DNA of 64,000 bases, from the NCBI GenBank assembly GCA_002345925.1, contig DDWM01000022.1, positions 36,229 through 100,228 on the forward strand, in the 5' to 3' direction. Made by a program: the position numbers and the translations under genes. Below are positions 1-8,325 of the stretch, in pieces. Below the pieces are notes generated by a model, which was not told the origin of the DNA, made no database searches, and was given only the letters and a program-made list of their open reading frames with translations. Every line of letters starts with the position of its first letter. The first letter of the stretch is position 1. Source of the DNA: Actinobacteria bacterium UBA2286 (GTDB taxonomy: Bacteria > Actinomycetota > Coriobacteriia > Anaerosomatales > Anaerosomataceae).

Positions 1-534
1 CTTCTCGCCCATCCAGCGGTACGAAAGCAGGTTGAACACCGAGTATCCGAGTGCCGCGCCAAGGCCGAGCAGGATGCCGGTAGCAGACGCTTGCACGTCT
101 GCCGAGAACAACCCGACCACCATCGCGCAGCCGACGAACGACAGTGCGATTGCCACGATCCTCGCGCGGGTGAGGCGCTCACCGAAGAGCATGGAGCTCA
201 GCGCCGCCACCATCGCCGGATAGGTGTATAGCAGGACAGCAACCACAGATGCAGTCGCAAACCTGAGGGCAAAGAAGTAGCAGACCGATGCCGCGCCGTA
301 ACCGGTCAGCGAGAGCGCGGCGTATTTGCCGAGGTCGCGCAAGCCCGCACGAAGCGCTCGGGCATTGCGCACAAGCTGATACGCAGCCATGAGAAGCGAC
401 ACGAGCGCGAAGCGCCATGAGAGCAGTGGAAGCGGTGAGGCGCCCTGGCGGTACGCCAGTTGCGTGAGTATGCCGAGGGTGCTGAAGCACGCGGCTGATG
501 CCACGACAGCGACAAGCGAGACCTTACGATTCAC
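1..534 (-). CDS. EamA/DMT-family permease, C-terminus beyond window edge
   Basis: The reverse strand reads openly from a GTG at 534 to the left edge (178 codons). The product is a string of hydrophobic helices with the features of the EamA drug/metabolite transporter family, which usually has ten helices in two repeats. The first repeat is complete here: an N-terminal helix, then SWRFALVSLLM, then a YTYPAMVAALSSMLFGERLT segment typical of the repeat end. The second repeat has begun (GAALGYSVFNLLSYRWMGEK) when the window ends. A G-rich ribosome site lies just upstream of the GTG. It would export or import a small metabolite across the inner membrane; the substrate cannot be told. The neighbour on the right is divergent. 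Confidence 0.85.
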   Translation of the reverse strand, partial: MNRKVSLVAVVASAACFSTLGILTQLAYRQGASPLPLLSWRFALVSLLMAAYQLVRNARALRAGLRDLGKYAALSLTGYGAASVCYFFALRFATASVVAVLLYTYPAMVAALSSMLFGERLTRARIVAIALSFVGCAMVVGLFSADVQASATGILLGLGAALGYSVFNLLSYRWMGEK

Positions 535-657
535 GTGACCCCCCGTAACGGCATTCTGAACGGTCACGGTCGCATGACGGAGTGCTCCGGGTCAAGCGAG
601 CAGGACATTCGCGCATGATAGACTTCCCCGACGAACAAAGATCCAGGGAGCTTAATC

Positions 658-1032
658 GTGAATATACGCAAGATTCGAAGGTACAGCGCCTGGGTAGCAG
701 TCGCAGCCTGGGCTGGCGTGATCTTCTGGTTCTCCAGCCTACCCGGTACTCAGATTCCGGGTCGCTTTGGTCCGCTGGGACACTTCGGAGAGTACGCGAT
801 ATTCGGTGCCCTGATCCTGATTGCGCTGGATGCCCCCGAGCGGCTGCTCAAGGCTGTCGCTCTTGCCTCGGCATATGGTGTTACCGACGAGCTGCATCAG
901 CTTTTCGTAGTGGGACGGCACGCCGACCCAATCGACTGGATCGTGGATACCACCGGCGCGCTCATCGGTGCTGCGGCCATCGCATGGGCGTGGCGGCGCA
1001 TCAGCGCCAGAAATGCCAGCGGGCGCCCGTAG
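658..1032 (+). CDS. VanZ-family membrane protein
   Basis: A 124-residue membrane protein starting at GTG 658, with an AGGGAG ribosome site about 8 bases upstream. It has the VanZ-like pattern: an N-terminal helix followed by WFSSLPG, a GHFGEYAIFGALI helix, the polar TDELHQLFV segment between helices, and a DWIVDTTGALIGA final helix. VanZ proteins are known from glycopeptide (teicoplanin) resistance clusters, but most genomic members are stand-alone and of unknown function. No vancomycin-resistance genes are nearby, so a resistance role is not supported. The stop codon is embedded in a GC-rich hairpin. Confidence 0.85.
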   Translation: MNIRKIRRYSAWVAVAAWAGVIFWFSSLPGTQIPGRFGPLGHFGEYAIFGALILIALDAPERLLKAVALASAYGVTDELHQLFVVGRHADPIDWIVDTTGALIGAAAIAWAWRRISARNASGRP

Positions 1033-1040
1033 GCGCCCGC
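1019..1040 (+). terminator. Hairpin overlapping the vanZ-like stop codon
   Basis: A perfect 9-bp inverted repeat, GCGGGCGCC then CGTA loop then GGCGCCCGC, spans the stop codon of the VanZ-like gene. It lacks a T-run, so it is a probable but not certain terminator for the plus-strand transcript. Confidence 0.5.
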
Positions 1041-1050
1041 CAAACGGTGC

Positions 1051-1068
1051 AACCGGCCCCCGCCGGTT
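1051..1068 (-). terminator. Hairpin at the end of the secreted Gln/Asp-rich protein gene
   Basis: AACCGGC, a CCCC loop and GCCGGTT form a 7-bp stem that overlaps the stop codon of the minus-strand gene ending at 1067. With the stem at 1019-1040 it makes a back-to-back pair between two convergent genes. Confidence 0.4.
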
Positions 1069-1588
1069 ACGCCAAACCGATCCATGCAAACACCCGGGAA
1101 ACAAACCGGGTCATCGTCTGAAACACCGAGCCGACGAGCTCACCAGCGGTCTCGGCCTGAAGAACCTCTTCGGGCTCCGGGGCCACAACAACATCATCGA
1201 TGTCGTCCTGATCCATGGCGCGAACACGGCTCATCACACGCGTTCTCGTTGCGACACCAGAGGCCTCTTCGCTCTCGTTGACCCGAATCTGCGACTGAGT
1301 CCTCGTCTGGCTGCGAAGGGCGGTCTCGCTTCCTTCACCGTCGCCCGCTGCCGGACCGTCACATTCGGAATCGCAGGTGCCATCCTGAAGTTTGTCCTGG
1401 ATGCGATCTTGTGTCCGGTCCTGCGTGCAATCCTGATCGGCGTCGCCACCGGCCACCGGGGCGTCTGCCTTGACCTGTGCCTTCGTCGCGTCACCACTGC
1501 CCTGCCCGCCCGCAAACGCAGGCGTCGCAGTTAGCACCAGTGCGAGCACGAGGAACATGATCGCGACCGTAGTCCGTCTGACCTTCAT
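1067..1588 (-). CDS. Secreted Gln/Asp-rich repeat protein, unknown function
   Basis: A 173-residue protein with a GGAGGTG ribosome site and a clear N-terminal signal peptide: basic MKVRR, a hydrophobic core, and an AFA cleavage motif near residue 26. The mature part is polar and low in complexity. Residues about 50-70 contain a repeated T/R/I-Q-D unit (TQDRTQDRIQDKLQDG), flanked by a DxDC and a CDSEC segment that could form a disulfide. The C-terminus ends in a short amphipathic helix (VSRVFAWIGLA). I do not recognise a family. It lies 60 bp downstream of the DUF5667 protein and the ECF sigma factor on the same strand, so it may be co-transcribed with, or a target of, that regulator. Confidence 0.7.
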   Translation of the reverse strand: MKVRRTTVAIMFLVLALVLTATPAFAGGQGSGDATKAQVKADAPVAGGDADQDCTQDRTQDRIQDKLQDGTCDSECDGPAAGDGEGSETALRSQTRTQSQIRVNESEEASGVATRTRVMSRVRAMDQDDIDDVVVAPEPEEVLQAETAGELVGSVFQTMTRFVSRVFAWIGLA

Positions 1589-1649
1589 CGTTCACACCTC
1601 CGTCGGCCGTAGCCATCCGCATTTGGAAACGAGTCGAATCGTCGTGAGG

Positions 1650-2489
1650 TTACGGCTTGCGAATATCCTTGAGACCACCGGTGGTCTCGCGGCTCCCCTG
1701 TTGGGTCCCCGTGCCGGGCGAATCTCCCAATCCGGAATCGGAATCGGTCTCTGAGCCTCCTGGAGAACCACCACTCCCGGGCTGGGCGCTTTCGGATGGC
1801 GACGACCCAGTAGAAGAACCGGATCCACCCGTACCCGGGATTGATGGCGTCGTTGAGGGCTGGTTGCCGCCAGGCGCTCCCGCACTACCGGCGCCATCGC
1901 TGCCTGACGAACCCTGCTGCTCGCGAACTGCAGCCTCGTAGCTGGCCTGCACTGAAGCGGCCATCGTCCTGACACTGTCCATAAGGCGCGTCTGAGCGGC
2001 AGTTGTGCGTCCAATGTTTGCCGGCACGCTGTCGACACCGTAGGCGAGCGAGACCGCCCGCTTGAATGCGTCTATGGCGCTATCGACCTCAGCCGAACTC
2101 GCCCCGCGACTCAGCAGGCGATCTGCCTCGTCGCCTCGCCGAGCAGCAAGTGCGAACAGGAAGTCCCGCTCGGCCGCGCCCTCGGGAAGCACGGCGACCG
2201 CAACATCCTCGGCACCACGCTTGAGGGAGTAGAGCATGTCTCCAGGCAGCGATGCGGCTGCTGCTACAGAGACCCCGCCGAGAAGCGTGGCCGTAACAGT
2301 GAACGCGGCTGCGGCGCGCGTAAATGCCAACTGCTGCACCCGAAACGGTGCCCCGCCAGCGGCGATCATCACTCTGCGCCGGATTTCGCGCTTTGAGCGC
2401 GCCGACATCTTATCTGCGGAACGTGCAACGGCACCGGCGATGAGTTGCTCGTCGCCGGGCGTGATTTCCGTATATTCGTCATGAGTCAT
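1650..2489 (-). CDS. DUF5667-domain protein, probable sigma-factor partner
   Basis: 279 residues from the ATG at 2489, chosen because AAGGAGG lies 9 bases upstream and the start overlaps the end of the sigma-factor gene by 11 bp. An open in-frame extension further upstream lies wholly inside the sigma gene and was rejected. After a cytoplasmic N-terminal segment rich in Arg/Lys (ARSKREIRRRV), a single membrane helix (about residues 57-80) precedes the DUF5667 motif SLPGDMLYSLKRGAEDV and an alpha-helical ERDFLFALAARRGDEADRL region. The last 80 residues are Gly/Ser/Pro-rich. DUF5667 proteins commonly sit next to ECF sigma factors in Actinomycetota. A role as a membrane-bound anti-sigma-like regulator is an inference from topology and gene overlap. 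Confidence 0.8.
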   Translation of the reverse strand: MTHDEYTEITPGDEQLIAGAVARSADKMSARSKREIRRRVMIAAGGAPFRVQQLAFTRAAAAFTVTATLLGGVSVAAAASLPGDMLYSLKRGAEDVAVAVLPEGAAERDFLFALAARRGDEADRLLSRGASSAEVDSAIDAFKRAVSLAYGVDSVPANIGRTTAAQTRLMDSVRTMAASVQASYEAAVREQQGSSGSDGAGSAGAPGGNQPSTTPSIPGTGGSGSSTGSSPSESAQPGSGGSPGGSETDSDSGLGDSPGTGTQQGSRETTGGLKDIRKP

Positions 2490-3042
2490 CTTCGTCGGCC
2501 TCCTTGCCCAGAAGTGTGGCCAAAGAACGCACTGCGCGATGCTGCATCGCCTTGACGGCACCCTCTGTCTTTCCAAGGGCATCCGCGACATCTTTGAGGC
2601 TCAAATCCCACATGAACCGCATGATGATCACCGACGCTTGCTCCTCAGTCAGCTCGCGCAGCGCAGCTCGTACTTGCTCGCTGTCGAGCCGCATGATGAC
2701 TTCGTCCTCAACCCTCAGGCTGTCCGGGAGGGCGGCGGCGGCCGAGATGTCTACGGTCTCCGGCTGTCGTTCACTCTTGCGATGGCAGTCGATGACCGCG
2801 TTGCGAGCGATCCTGAAGAGCCACGCTGTGAACGGTAGACCGCGGTCATCGTAGGATCCGATAGCCTGCCACGCCTTCGTAAACGCGACCTCGGTAAGGT
2901 CCTCTGCATCCTGAACGGTACGAACTCTGCTGCGGGCGAACGCGAAGACGCGATCAACGTACAAGTCGTACAGACGCCCGAATGCAGCAGCATCGCCCCG
3001 CGATGCTCGCGCAATGAGTTTCTCAATGTGCCTATCAGTCAC
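2479..3042 (-). CDS. ECF-type RNA polymerase sigma factor
   Basis: 187 residues from GTG 3042. Region 2 is visible as AFGRLYDLYVDRVFAFAR ... DAEDLTEVAFTKAWQAI ... FTAWLFRIARNAVIDCHR. Region 4 is LRELTEEQASVIIMRFMWDLSLKDVADALGKTEGAVKAMQHRAVRSL, a helix-turn-helix that recognises the -35 element. There is no region 1 or 3, as expected for group 4 (ECF) factors. It overlaps the DUF5667 gene, which implies translational coupling and a sigma/partner pair. The target regulon is not visible, though the secreted protein at 1067-1588 is a candidate. Confidence 0.95.
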   Translation of the reverse strand: MTDRHIEKLIARASRGDAAAFGRLYDLYVDRVFAFARSRVRTVQDAEDLTEVAFTKAWQAIGSYDDRGLPFTAWLFRIARNAVIDCHRKSERQPETVDISAAAALPDSLRVEDEVIMRLDSEQVRAALRELTEEQASVIIMRFMWDLSLKDVADALGKTEGAVKAMQHRAVRSLATLLGKEADEDDS

Positions 3043-3192
3043 CGTGAACTCCCACGGTGAGCCTCTTGCACATGGAAACGCTCCTTAGGCTGTGGCGGAT
3101 ACGCTCGGAAGACGAACGCTGTCAGAGACATCCAGACATGATGCGGACCCCAAGAACGTAGGTGTGCCCGCTAATCTGAGACAAAAGCAACG

Positions 3193-4656
3193 CTACTTCA
3201 TTCCGACGATGCCCTTCATGCCATCGGGCATCTTCTCACCGAGGAAATCGAACTGCTTGCCGTAATCCTTCATCATTTCCTCGAACGCGCTCATCATATA
3301 ACGCTTCTTGAACCCGTCTTCGAGCAGAGCAACCTCGCGCATCTTGTGCCCGTAGAACGTCATGTAGCACTTAGCGAGCGCGCGATACACGTCGTCGAGA
3401 GACATCTCGTACGGCTCGACGATTGGTGTCATGAGGTTGTACTTCGAGTAGTCGGTGACCCGTATGCGGTCCTTCATCTCTTCGTGCAGAGAAGTGAACG
3501 GCATCGGGGTGATTACCGGAAAGACGGCGATATCAGGATTGAGTCGCACAGCCTCTTTGATGGTTGTGTCTATGGACTCCCATGTCTCATCCGGGAACCC
3601 GACCATAAACGACGCTTCGCTCATGATGTCGTTCTCGCGCAGCAAATCGAGTGCGCGCTTGTTCATATCACCATCGGTGCCCTTGTTGAGGCTCTCTAGC
3701 ATCGAGTCTGAGCCACTCTCAACGCCAACATACACATGGATGACACCTGCCTCATGGTACTTGTGGAGGATCTTCTCATCCCGAATGATGTCTTCGACCC
3801 GCGTCTCCATGAGCAGCTTCACGGGGAGGTTCGCCTCGATGATTAGATCCAGTTGCAGCTCCCAGCGATCGCGATCGAAGGTCGGGTAAGGGTCGATAAA
3901 GGTGATGAACTCCACCTTATGCTCCTCGACCAGGAGCCGCATCTCGTCGATGACGCGGCGCGGGTCGCGCGAGCGCCAGTCGCTTCGCCAGAACGCCCTA
4001 TGTGAGCAGAACGAACAGCCCATCATGCAGCCCCGGGTAGTGAGTATTGACGCCATACGGCCCCAGGGATCGATGTTGTAGTGATAGTCGTTCCAGTCGA
4101 GCAAGTGCCACGCGGCAACTAGCGTATCGAGATCCTTGATATGAGGCCGCATCTCGGTGGCAATGACGCGCTCTCCATCGCGAAATGCAATGCCGGCCAC
4201 AGTAGCCGCCTGTCCGGCAGGGATTGCCGAGAGCAACTCGCGCAGCGTCTCCTCGGCCTCTCCTCGCAGCACATAGTCAACATCGCCAGTGTCGTCTCCC
4301 AGAATCTCGTCATACAGGAATGTCGGGTGCGGCCCCCCGATGACCGTGATGATGCTCGGGTCAACGAGTTTGGCGAGACCGAGGGTCTTGAGGGCCGCCG
4401 GCACACTCGCGGTGCTCACTGCGCCCGAGACCGGCAGGTAATCCATCGTCATGACGTAGTCCGGTGCAACCCGCTCGATCTCCGCGCGCACATCATCGAA
4501 TGAGAAGTCCTTGTTCATCGCGTCGCATATGACAGCTTCATGACCAGCATCAACGGCTGTGCCTGCCAGATACGCAAGCTGCACCGGCGGCCACGTGCCA
4601 ATAGTCTGAACGCCCCAGCAATGGTAGGGCGGTACTATGAAGAGTATCTTCGCCAT
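3193..4656 (-). CDS. B12-binding-domain radical SAM protein
   Basis: 487 residues from ATG 4656; a longer in-frame extension has no ribosome site and was rejected. The N-terminal 150 residues form a cobalamin-binding-type Rossmann domain: AKILFIVPPYHCWGVQ, a long run to VIGGPHPTFL, then VLRGEAEETLREL. The radical SAM cluster motif is CMMGCSFC at about residue 209, followed by a TIM-barrel with FIDPYPTFDRDRW, ETRVEDI, YVGVESGSDSML and FMVGFPDETWESI. This architecture is shared by methyltransferases, BchE-type cyclases and lipid/natural-product enzymes. The reaction cannot be assigned: there is no co-transcribed partner, as the genes on both sides are more than 100 bp away. Confidence 0.9.
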   Translation of the reverse strand: MAKILFIVPPYHCWGVQTIGTWPPVQLAYLAGTAVDAGHEAVICDAMNKDFSFDDVRAEIERVAPDYVMTMDYLPVSGAVSTASVPAALKTLGLAKLVDPSIITVIGGPHPTFLYDEILGDDTGDVDYVLRGEAEETLRELLSAIPAGQAATVAGIAFRDGERVIATEMRPHIKDLDTLVAAWHLLDWNDYHYNIDPWGRMASILTTRGCMMGCSFCSHRAFWRSDWRSRDPRRVIDEMRLLVEEHKVEFITFIDPYPTFDRDRWELQLDLIIEANLPVKLLMETRVEDIIRDEKILHKYHEAGVIHVYVGVESGSDSMLESLNKGTDGDMNKRALDLLRENDIMSEASFMVGFPDETWESIDTTIKEAVRLNPDIAVFPVITPMPFTSLHEEMKDRIRVTDYSKYNLMTPIVEPYEMSLDDVYRALAKCYMTFYGHKMREVALLEDGFKKRYMMSAFEEMMKDYGKQFDFLGEKMPDGMKGIVGMK

Positions 4657-4808
4657 CGGAACTCGCTCTCGTTGATCTGAATGCACCAAGGGGATTCTAT
4701 CGCACAACAGCAATTGCAATGCCTGCCACCGTTGATGCGCGCGCAACGCCCTAAACAGACACGCCACGCGCCCGCATTAGACCGCAACAGTGGAAAGCAC
4801 GTAGGGTG

Positions 4809-5912
4809 CTAGTAGATGCCTGATTGCGCGGCTTGCTCGGGAGCAACACCAAGCTGCCGCACTTTGATCTTGAAGTCGTGAGCGTTCGCGGCCATCGCGA
4901 CGGCGTCGTCGAGGGTGATCTTCCCCTGCTGATACATCGCAAGCAGACTCTTGTCGAACGTCTGCATTCCGTAGTACTCGCCCTCTTCCATCGCATCCCG
5001 GATCTTGTAGGTCTGCTCGGGGTCGAGGATGTACTCACGCACCGTACCGGTCATCACAAGGACCTCCACCGCCGGGGTCAGGCCGCCATTGATCGACGGA
5101 ATCAGCCGGAGTGAGACGATGCCCTTGAGCGTGGATGCGAGCATGAGTCGAATCTGCTTCTGCTGATACGGCGGGAAGAAGTCGATGATGCGATTGATGG
5201 TCTCGGTGGCGTCGATCGTGTGGAGCGTCGAGAAGACCAGGTTCCCAATCTCAGCGGCGGTAAGTGCTGCCGAGACGGTCTCGTGATCGCGCATCTCTCC
5301 GATGAGCACAACATCCGGGTCCTGGCGTACGACGTGGCGCAGCGCGTCGGCGTAGCTATCGGTATCAATGCCAATCTCGCGCTGGTTGATGATGCACTTG
5401 TCATCCTGATGAAGGACCTCGATAGGGTCCTCGATCGTGACGATGTGGCCATCACGAGTGTGGTTGATGTGATCGATCATCGCTGCAAGCGTGGTGGTCT
5501 TGCCTGATCCAGCGGTACCGGTGACAAGCACGAGGCCGCGGGGTTCATCGGCCAACTGACGCACTACCGACGGCAAGCCAAGATCCTCTATCGAGGAACG
5601 CGTGGTGGACACGCGGCGCAGCGTGATGCCAACACTACCTCGCTGGTGAAAGACGTTCACACGAAAGCGTCCGACTCCTGAAACGGAGTATGCAAAGTCG
5701 ATCTCACGGTGGTTCTCAAATGACTGGCGCTGCCGCTCGTCCATCATGCCGAGCGCCAACGTCTTGGTCGCGTCCGGAGAAAGTGATGGCAGATCCCTAA
5801 GGACTACGAGCCTCGCATTAAGCCTGATTGCCGGCGGGCTACCTACCTTGAGGTGTAAATCGGAGCTGCCGCGGTCTGCCATGAGTTTGAGGAGCGAGTC
5901 GATCTCTGCCAT
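4809..5912 (-). CDS. pilT: Type IV pilus retraction ATPase PilT
   Basis: 367 residues, standard length for PilT. The N-terminal PAS-like domain carries SDLHLKVGSPP. The RecA-like ATPase domain has the Walker A GTAGSGKTT near residue 130, the Asp box TIEDPIEVLH, the Walker B DPDVVLIGEMRD and the His box (FSTLHTIDATETI). It powers pilus depolymerisation and hence twitching motility or DNA uptake. Two prepilins lie 48 kb away in this window (53862-54239 and 55259-55636). It is not in an operon with other pil genes here, but the chemotaxis operon lies close by (9.6-18.5 kb), and no flagellar genes are seen. Confidence 0.95.
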   Translation of the reverse strand: MAEIDSLLKLMADRGSSDLHLKVGSPPAIRLNARLVVLRDLPSLSPDATKTLALGMMDERQRQSFENHREIDFAYSVSGVGRFRVNVFHQRGSVGITLRRVSTTRSSIEDLGLPSVVRQLADEPRGLVLVTGTAGSGKTTTLAAMIDHINHTRDGHIVTIEDPIEVLHQDDKCIINQREIGIDTDSYADALRHVVRQDPDVVLIGEMRDHETVSAALTAAEIGNLVFSTLHTIDATETINRIIDFFPPYQQKQIRLMLASTLKGIVSLRLIPSINGGLTPAVEVLVMTGTVREYILDPEQTYKIRDAMEEGEYYGMQTFDKSLLAMYQQGKITLDDAVAMAANAHDFKIKVRQLGVAPEQAAQSGIY

Positions 5913-5930
5913 GCGGTGTCACCACATCCG

Positions 5931-5983
5931 ATCCGAGAGTCCTGGGCACATATGAGAATACCGCAGGAACGGTGCTCTCGGAT
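5931..5983. repeat. 9-bp inverted repeat with long spacer upstream of pilT
   Basis: ATCCGAGAG (5931-5939) and CTCTCGGAT (5975-5983) are perfect inverted copies separated by 35 bases. They lie in the pilT leader between pilT and the MFS gene. The spacer is too long for a compact terminator. It may be a regulatory stem or a chance repeat. Confidence 0.3.
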
Positions 5984-5992
5984 ACCCGCGCG

Positions 5993-7204
5993 TTAGGCCT
6001 CTCGCAACGCCGGGCGCGACCAACCGAATGCAGAAACCATAACGACTACCACGCCAACCACCAGCACGGTGTTGGAGAGCCCGATGCGATCCGCGAGCAG
6101 GCCGGCTCCAACGAAGCCCACAGTCGTGGCAACGCGGGACATCGCGTTCTTCGCTGCGAACACCCTACCTCGCAGCTCGGGACGAGCTATCCGCTGGATG
6201 AGCGTTGCACCGGGAACGTAGAACCACATGTTCGCCACGCCGCCTATGAACAGGAGCGGCACCGTCGCCCAGATCCCAGGTGCGAACGCCACCAACACGA
6301 ATGCCAATCCAAATACCGTGAGGCTGCTGAGGAACTTGCGCCCAGCCGCCCCCGAGCCACTCTGGCCGATACTCACGCTTCCCACCAAGAGGCCGAGGGT
6401 AATCGCGCCATCCAGGAGAGCGAGTCCGATTGCCCTTGAGCTGTCCGTGGAGCCGTAGCGCTGAAGCGCCAGACCGTTGACCGAGAGGACCGCAGCTGCG
6501 ATACCGGCTGCCGCAAGTGAGTAGACGCTGACGAGGTCACGCAAGACGTTCGTATCACTGATGTGCGAAAGCCCCCGTCTGAGCTCATGAACGAACGGTG
6601 CCGCAGGCTCTGCCTCCGCAGCACGACCACGATGAACAACAAATGCGACGAACACTGCGGACAGAACGAACGTTGCACCGTCCAAGTAGAACGCGTTGGC
6701 TACACCCATCGCCGCAACGATGCCCGCGGCCCCGACCAGGCCGAGCAACTCCGACACGGACGCGGTCACGTTGTCGAGTGAGTTCGCGGCCATGAGATCA
6801 TCTGTTGGAACGACTTCTGGAATCAGAGAGAGCCTGGCGGGCTCGAAGAAGAGCGACACTGTGGCCACGCAGAACGCGGCAGCGTACACCGCAGGCATGC
6901 CGACTTGAATGAGCAGTGGTATAGAGAGGACGATGGCGGCTCGCAATACATCGGAGGCAATCATCGTCGTCCTGCGATCCCATCGGTCGACGAAAACTCC
7001 TGCCGGCACTCCGAAGAAGACCGCCGGAAGTGTCGTCACGGCAAGCATAGCGCCAACGTGAGCGACCGAGCCCGTGAGCTTATAGACCAGTACGCTCATC
7101 GCGATCTGGTGCACTTTGTCGCCGACAACGGACACTAGCTGCGCCACCCAGAGCATCCGATAATCACTCGAGCGCAGCGGTGCCATCAGACTCGGGCTTG
7201 CCAT
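5993..7204 (-). CDS. MFS transporter (enterobactin-exporter/DHA3-like)
   Basis: 403 residues from ATG 7204, picked because GAGGGGGG lies just upstream; a longer in-frame N-terminal reading is cysteine/tryptophan-rich and unlike the family. Twelve hydrophobic segments are apparent. The N-terminal LRSSDYRMLWVAQLVSVVGD and the loop-2/3 motif GVPAGVFVDRWDRRTTMIASD are typical of the DHA3-type MFS group (macrolide and siderophore exporters). It probably extrudes a small molecule by proton antiport; the substrate is unknown. It follows the NlpC/P60 gene on the same strand by about 60 bp. Confidence 0.9.
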   Translation of the reverse strand: MASPSLMAPLRSSDYRMLWVAQLVSVVGDKVHQIAMSVLVYKLTGSVAHVGAMLAVTTLPAVFFGVPAGVFVDRWDRRTTMIASDVLRAAIVLSIPLLIQVGMPAVYAAAFCVATVSLFFEPARLSLIPEVVPTDDLMAANSLDNVTASVSELLGLVGAAGIVAAMGVANAFYLDGATFVLSAVFVAFVVHRGRAAEAEPAAPFVHELRRGLSHISDTNVLRDLVSVYSLAAAGIAAAVLSVNGLALQRYGSTDSSRAIGLALLDGAITLGLLVGSVSIGQSGSGAAGRKFLSSLTVFGLAFVLVAFAPGIWATVPLLFIGGVANMWFYVPGATLIQRIARPELRGRVFAAKNAMSRVATTVGFVGAGLLADRIGLSNTVLVVGVVVVMVSAFGWSRPALREA

Positions 7205-7263
7205 GACCCCCCTCAAGGTCGCCTCTCCCCAGTTCCAGCATGGACCGCAACCAGACCGCTTGT

Positions 7264-8280
7264 CTAGGGTCTGCAAGCACCCACATAGTCACTGCGGCTA
7301 AGGCTGGAGATCTTGACCACATCACCCGTGTGCGGTGCGTGAATGTATTGGCCTCCGCCGACGTAAATGCCAACGTGGTGAATCGGTGACCCGAAGAAGA
7401 CAAGGTCACCGGGCTGAAGATTTGACTTAGACACGTGAGGACCACTGTTGTACTGTGCGCGGGAGCTGTGCGGAAGGCTCACGCCAACCTGGGCGTAGAC
7501 CCACATAGTGAACCCGCTGCAGTCAAAACTGTTGGGTCCATCAGCGGCCCAGACGTATGGCGCACCTAGCTTGCTCTTGGCAATAGCGACTATGCCGCCC
7601 TTGGGAGCAGTGCCCGGGTCGCCGCCGGAGTCACTGGACGGGGACGGACTCCAGCTCCTGGCTGCTGCCGCTTCCGCTTCTTTTTCAAGCTGCGCAATCT
7701 CGGCTTCAAGGCCATTTAGGAGCTTCTTGCGGCCGGCGAGCTGCGATTCGATCGACTTCTTCTGCGCCTCGAGGGAGTCGCGTTCCTTCTTCGACTGCGC
7801 CTGTGCGGTCTTCAGCTCGGCCTGTGTCGCCGAAACCTCGATGCGAGTGGACTTGAGCTCGGCAACAGCATCGGCGTCTTGTTCGCTGAGCTGCTGCAGC
7901 AAGTCCCAGCTGGTCGAGAACTCCTCAAAGCTGCTTGCGCCGAAGAGAATCTCAAGGAAGCCCAACGGGCCTGAGCGATACATACCGTCGACCCGCGTGT
8001 CCAAGTGCGACTGAAGAGTATCCTGACGCTCCTTGAGCTGCTTCAGTCGCTTCTCGGCCGCGGTGACCTTTGCGGTGACCTTCTTGTAGGCTGTGTTCGC
8101 CTCGTTGTAGGCCTCAGACGCGATCTCGACTTTGGTATCGAGCTCATCTACCTGCTTCTGAACGGCAACGGCCTCAGCGCGCTTGCTGGCAACGGGTTCG
8201 CCAAGAGCGCGAACCGGCATGGCCGCCAAGACGGCGAAGCTGAGTGCGAATGCGAGAATCTTTGAGTATTTGCTGTGCAG
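7264..8280 (-). CDS. NlpC/P60 peptidoglycan endopeptidase with coiled coil; probable CTG start
   Basis: From the proposed CTG at 8280 the protein has 338 residues. The signal peptide reads HSKYSKILAFALSFAVLAAM, ending near ALG. Residues about 40-200 are a coiled coil (AEKRLKQLKERQDTL ... EAEIAQLEKEAEAAAA), then a Ser/Gly linker and a C-terminal NlpC/P60 domain. That domain carries the catalytic Cys in NSFDCSGF and the His in PIHHVGIYVG. Such RipA-like enzymes cleave peptide stems during cell separation, with the coiled coil as a regulator. Start choice: the first conventional start (TTG 8229) lies inside the signal peptide. AGGAGG sits exactly 8 bases before the CTG, and an in-frame stop lies just above it. 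Confidence 0.9.
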   Translation of the reverse strand: MHSKYSKILAFALSFAVLAAMPVRALGEPVASKRAEAVAVQKQVDELDTKVEIASEAYNEANTAYKKVTAKVTAAEKRLKQLKERQDTLQSHLDTRVDGMYRSGPLGFLEILFGASSFEEFSTSWDLLQQLSEQDADAVAELKSTRIEVSATQAELKTAQAQSKKERDSLEAQKKSIESQLAGRKKLLNGLEAEIAQLEKEAEAAAARSWSPSPSSDSGGDPGTAPKGGIVAIAKSKLGAPYVWAADGPNSFDCSGFTMWVYAQVGVSLPHSSRAQYNSGPHVSKSNLQPGDLVFFGSPIHHVGIYVGGGQYIHAPHTGDVVKISSLSRSDYVGACRP

Positions 8281-8325
8281 GGCGAACGCCTCCTACACCG
8301 GTTGTCTAATGGGCAAAACGCCGAG

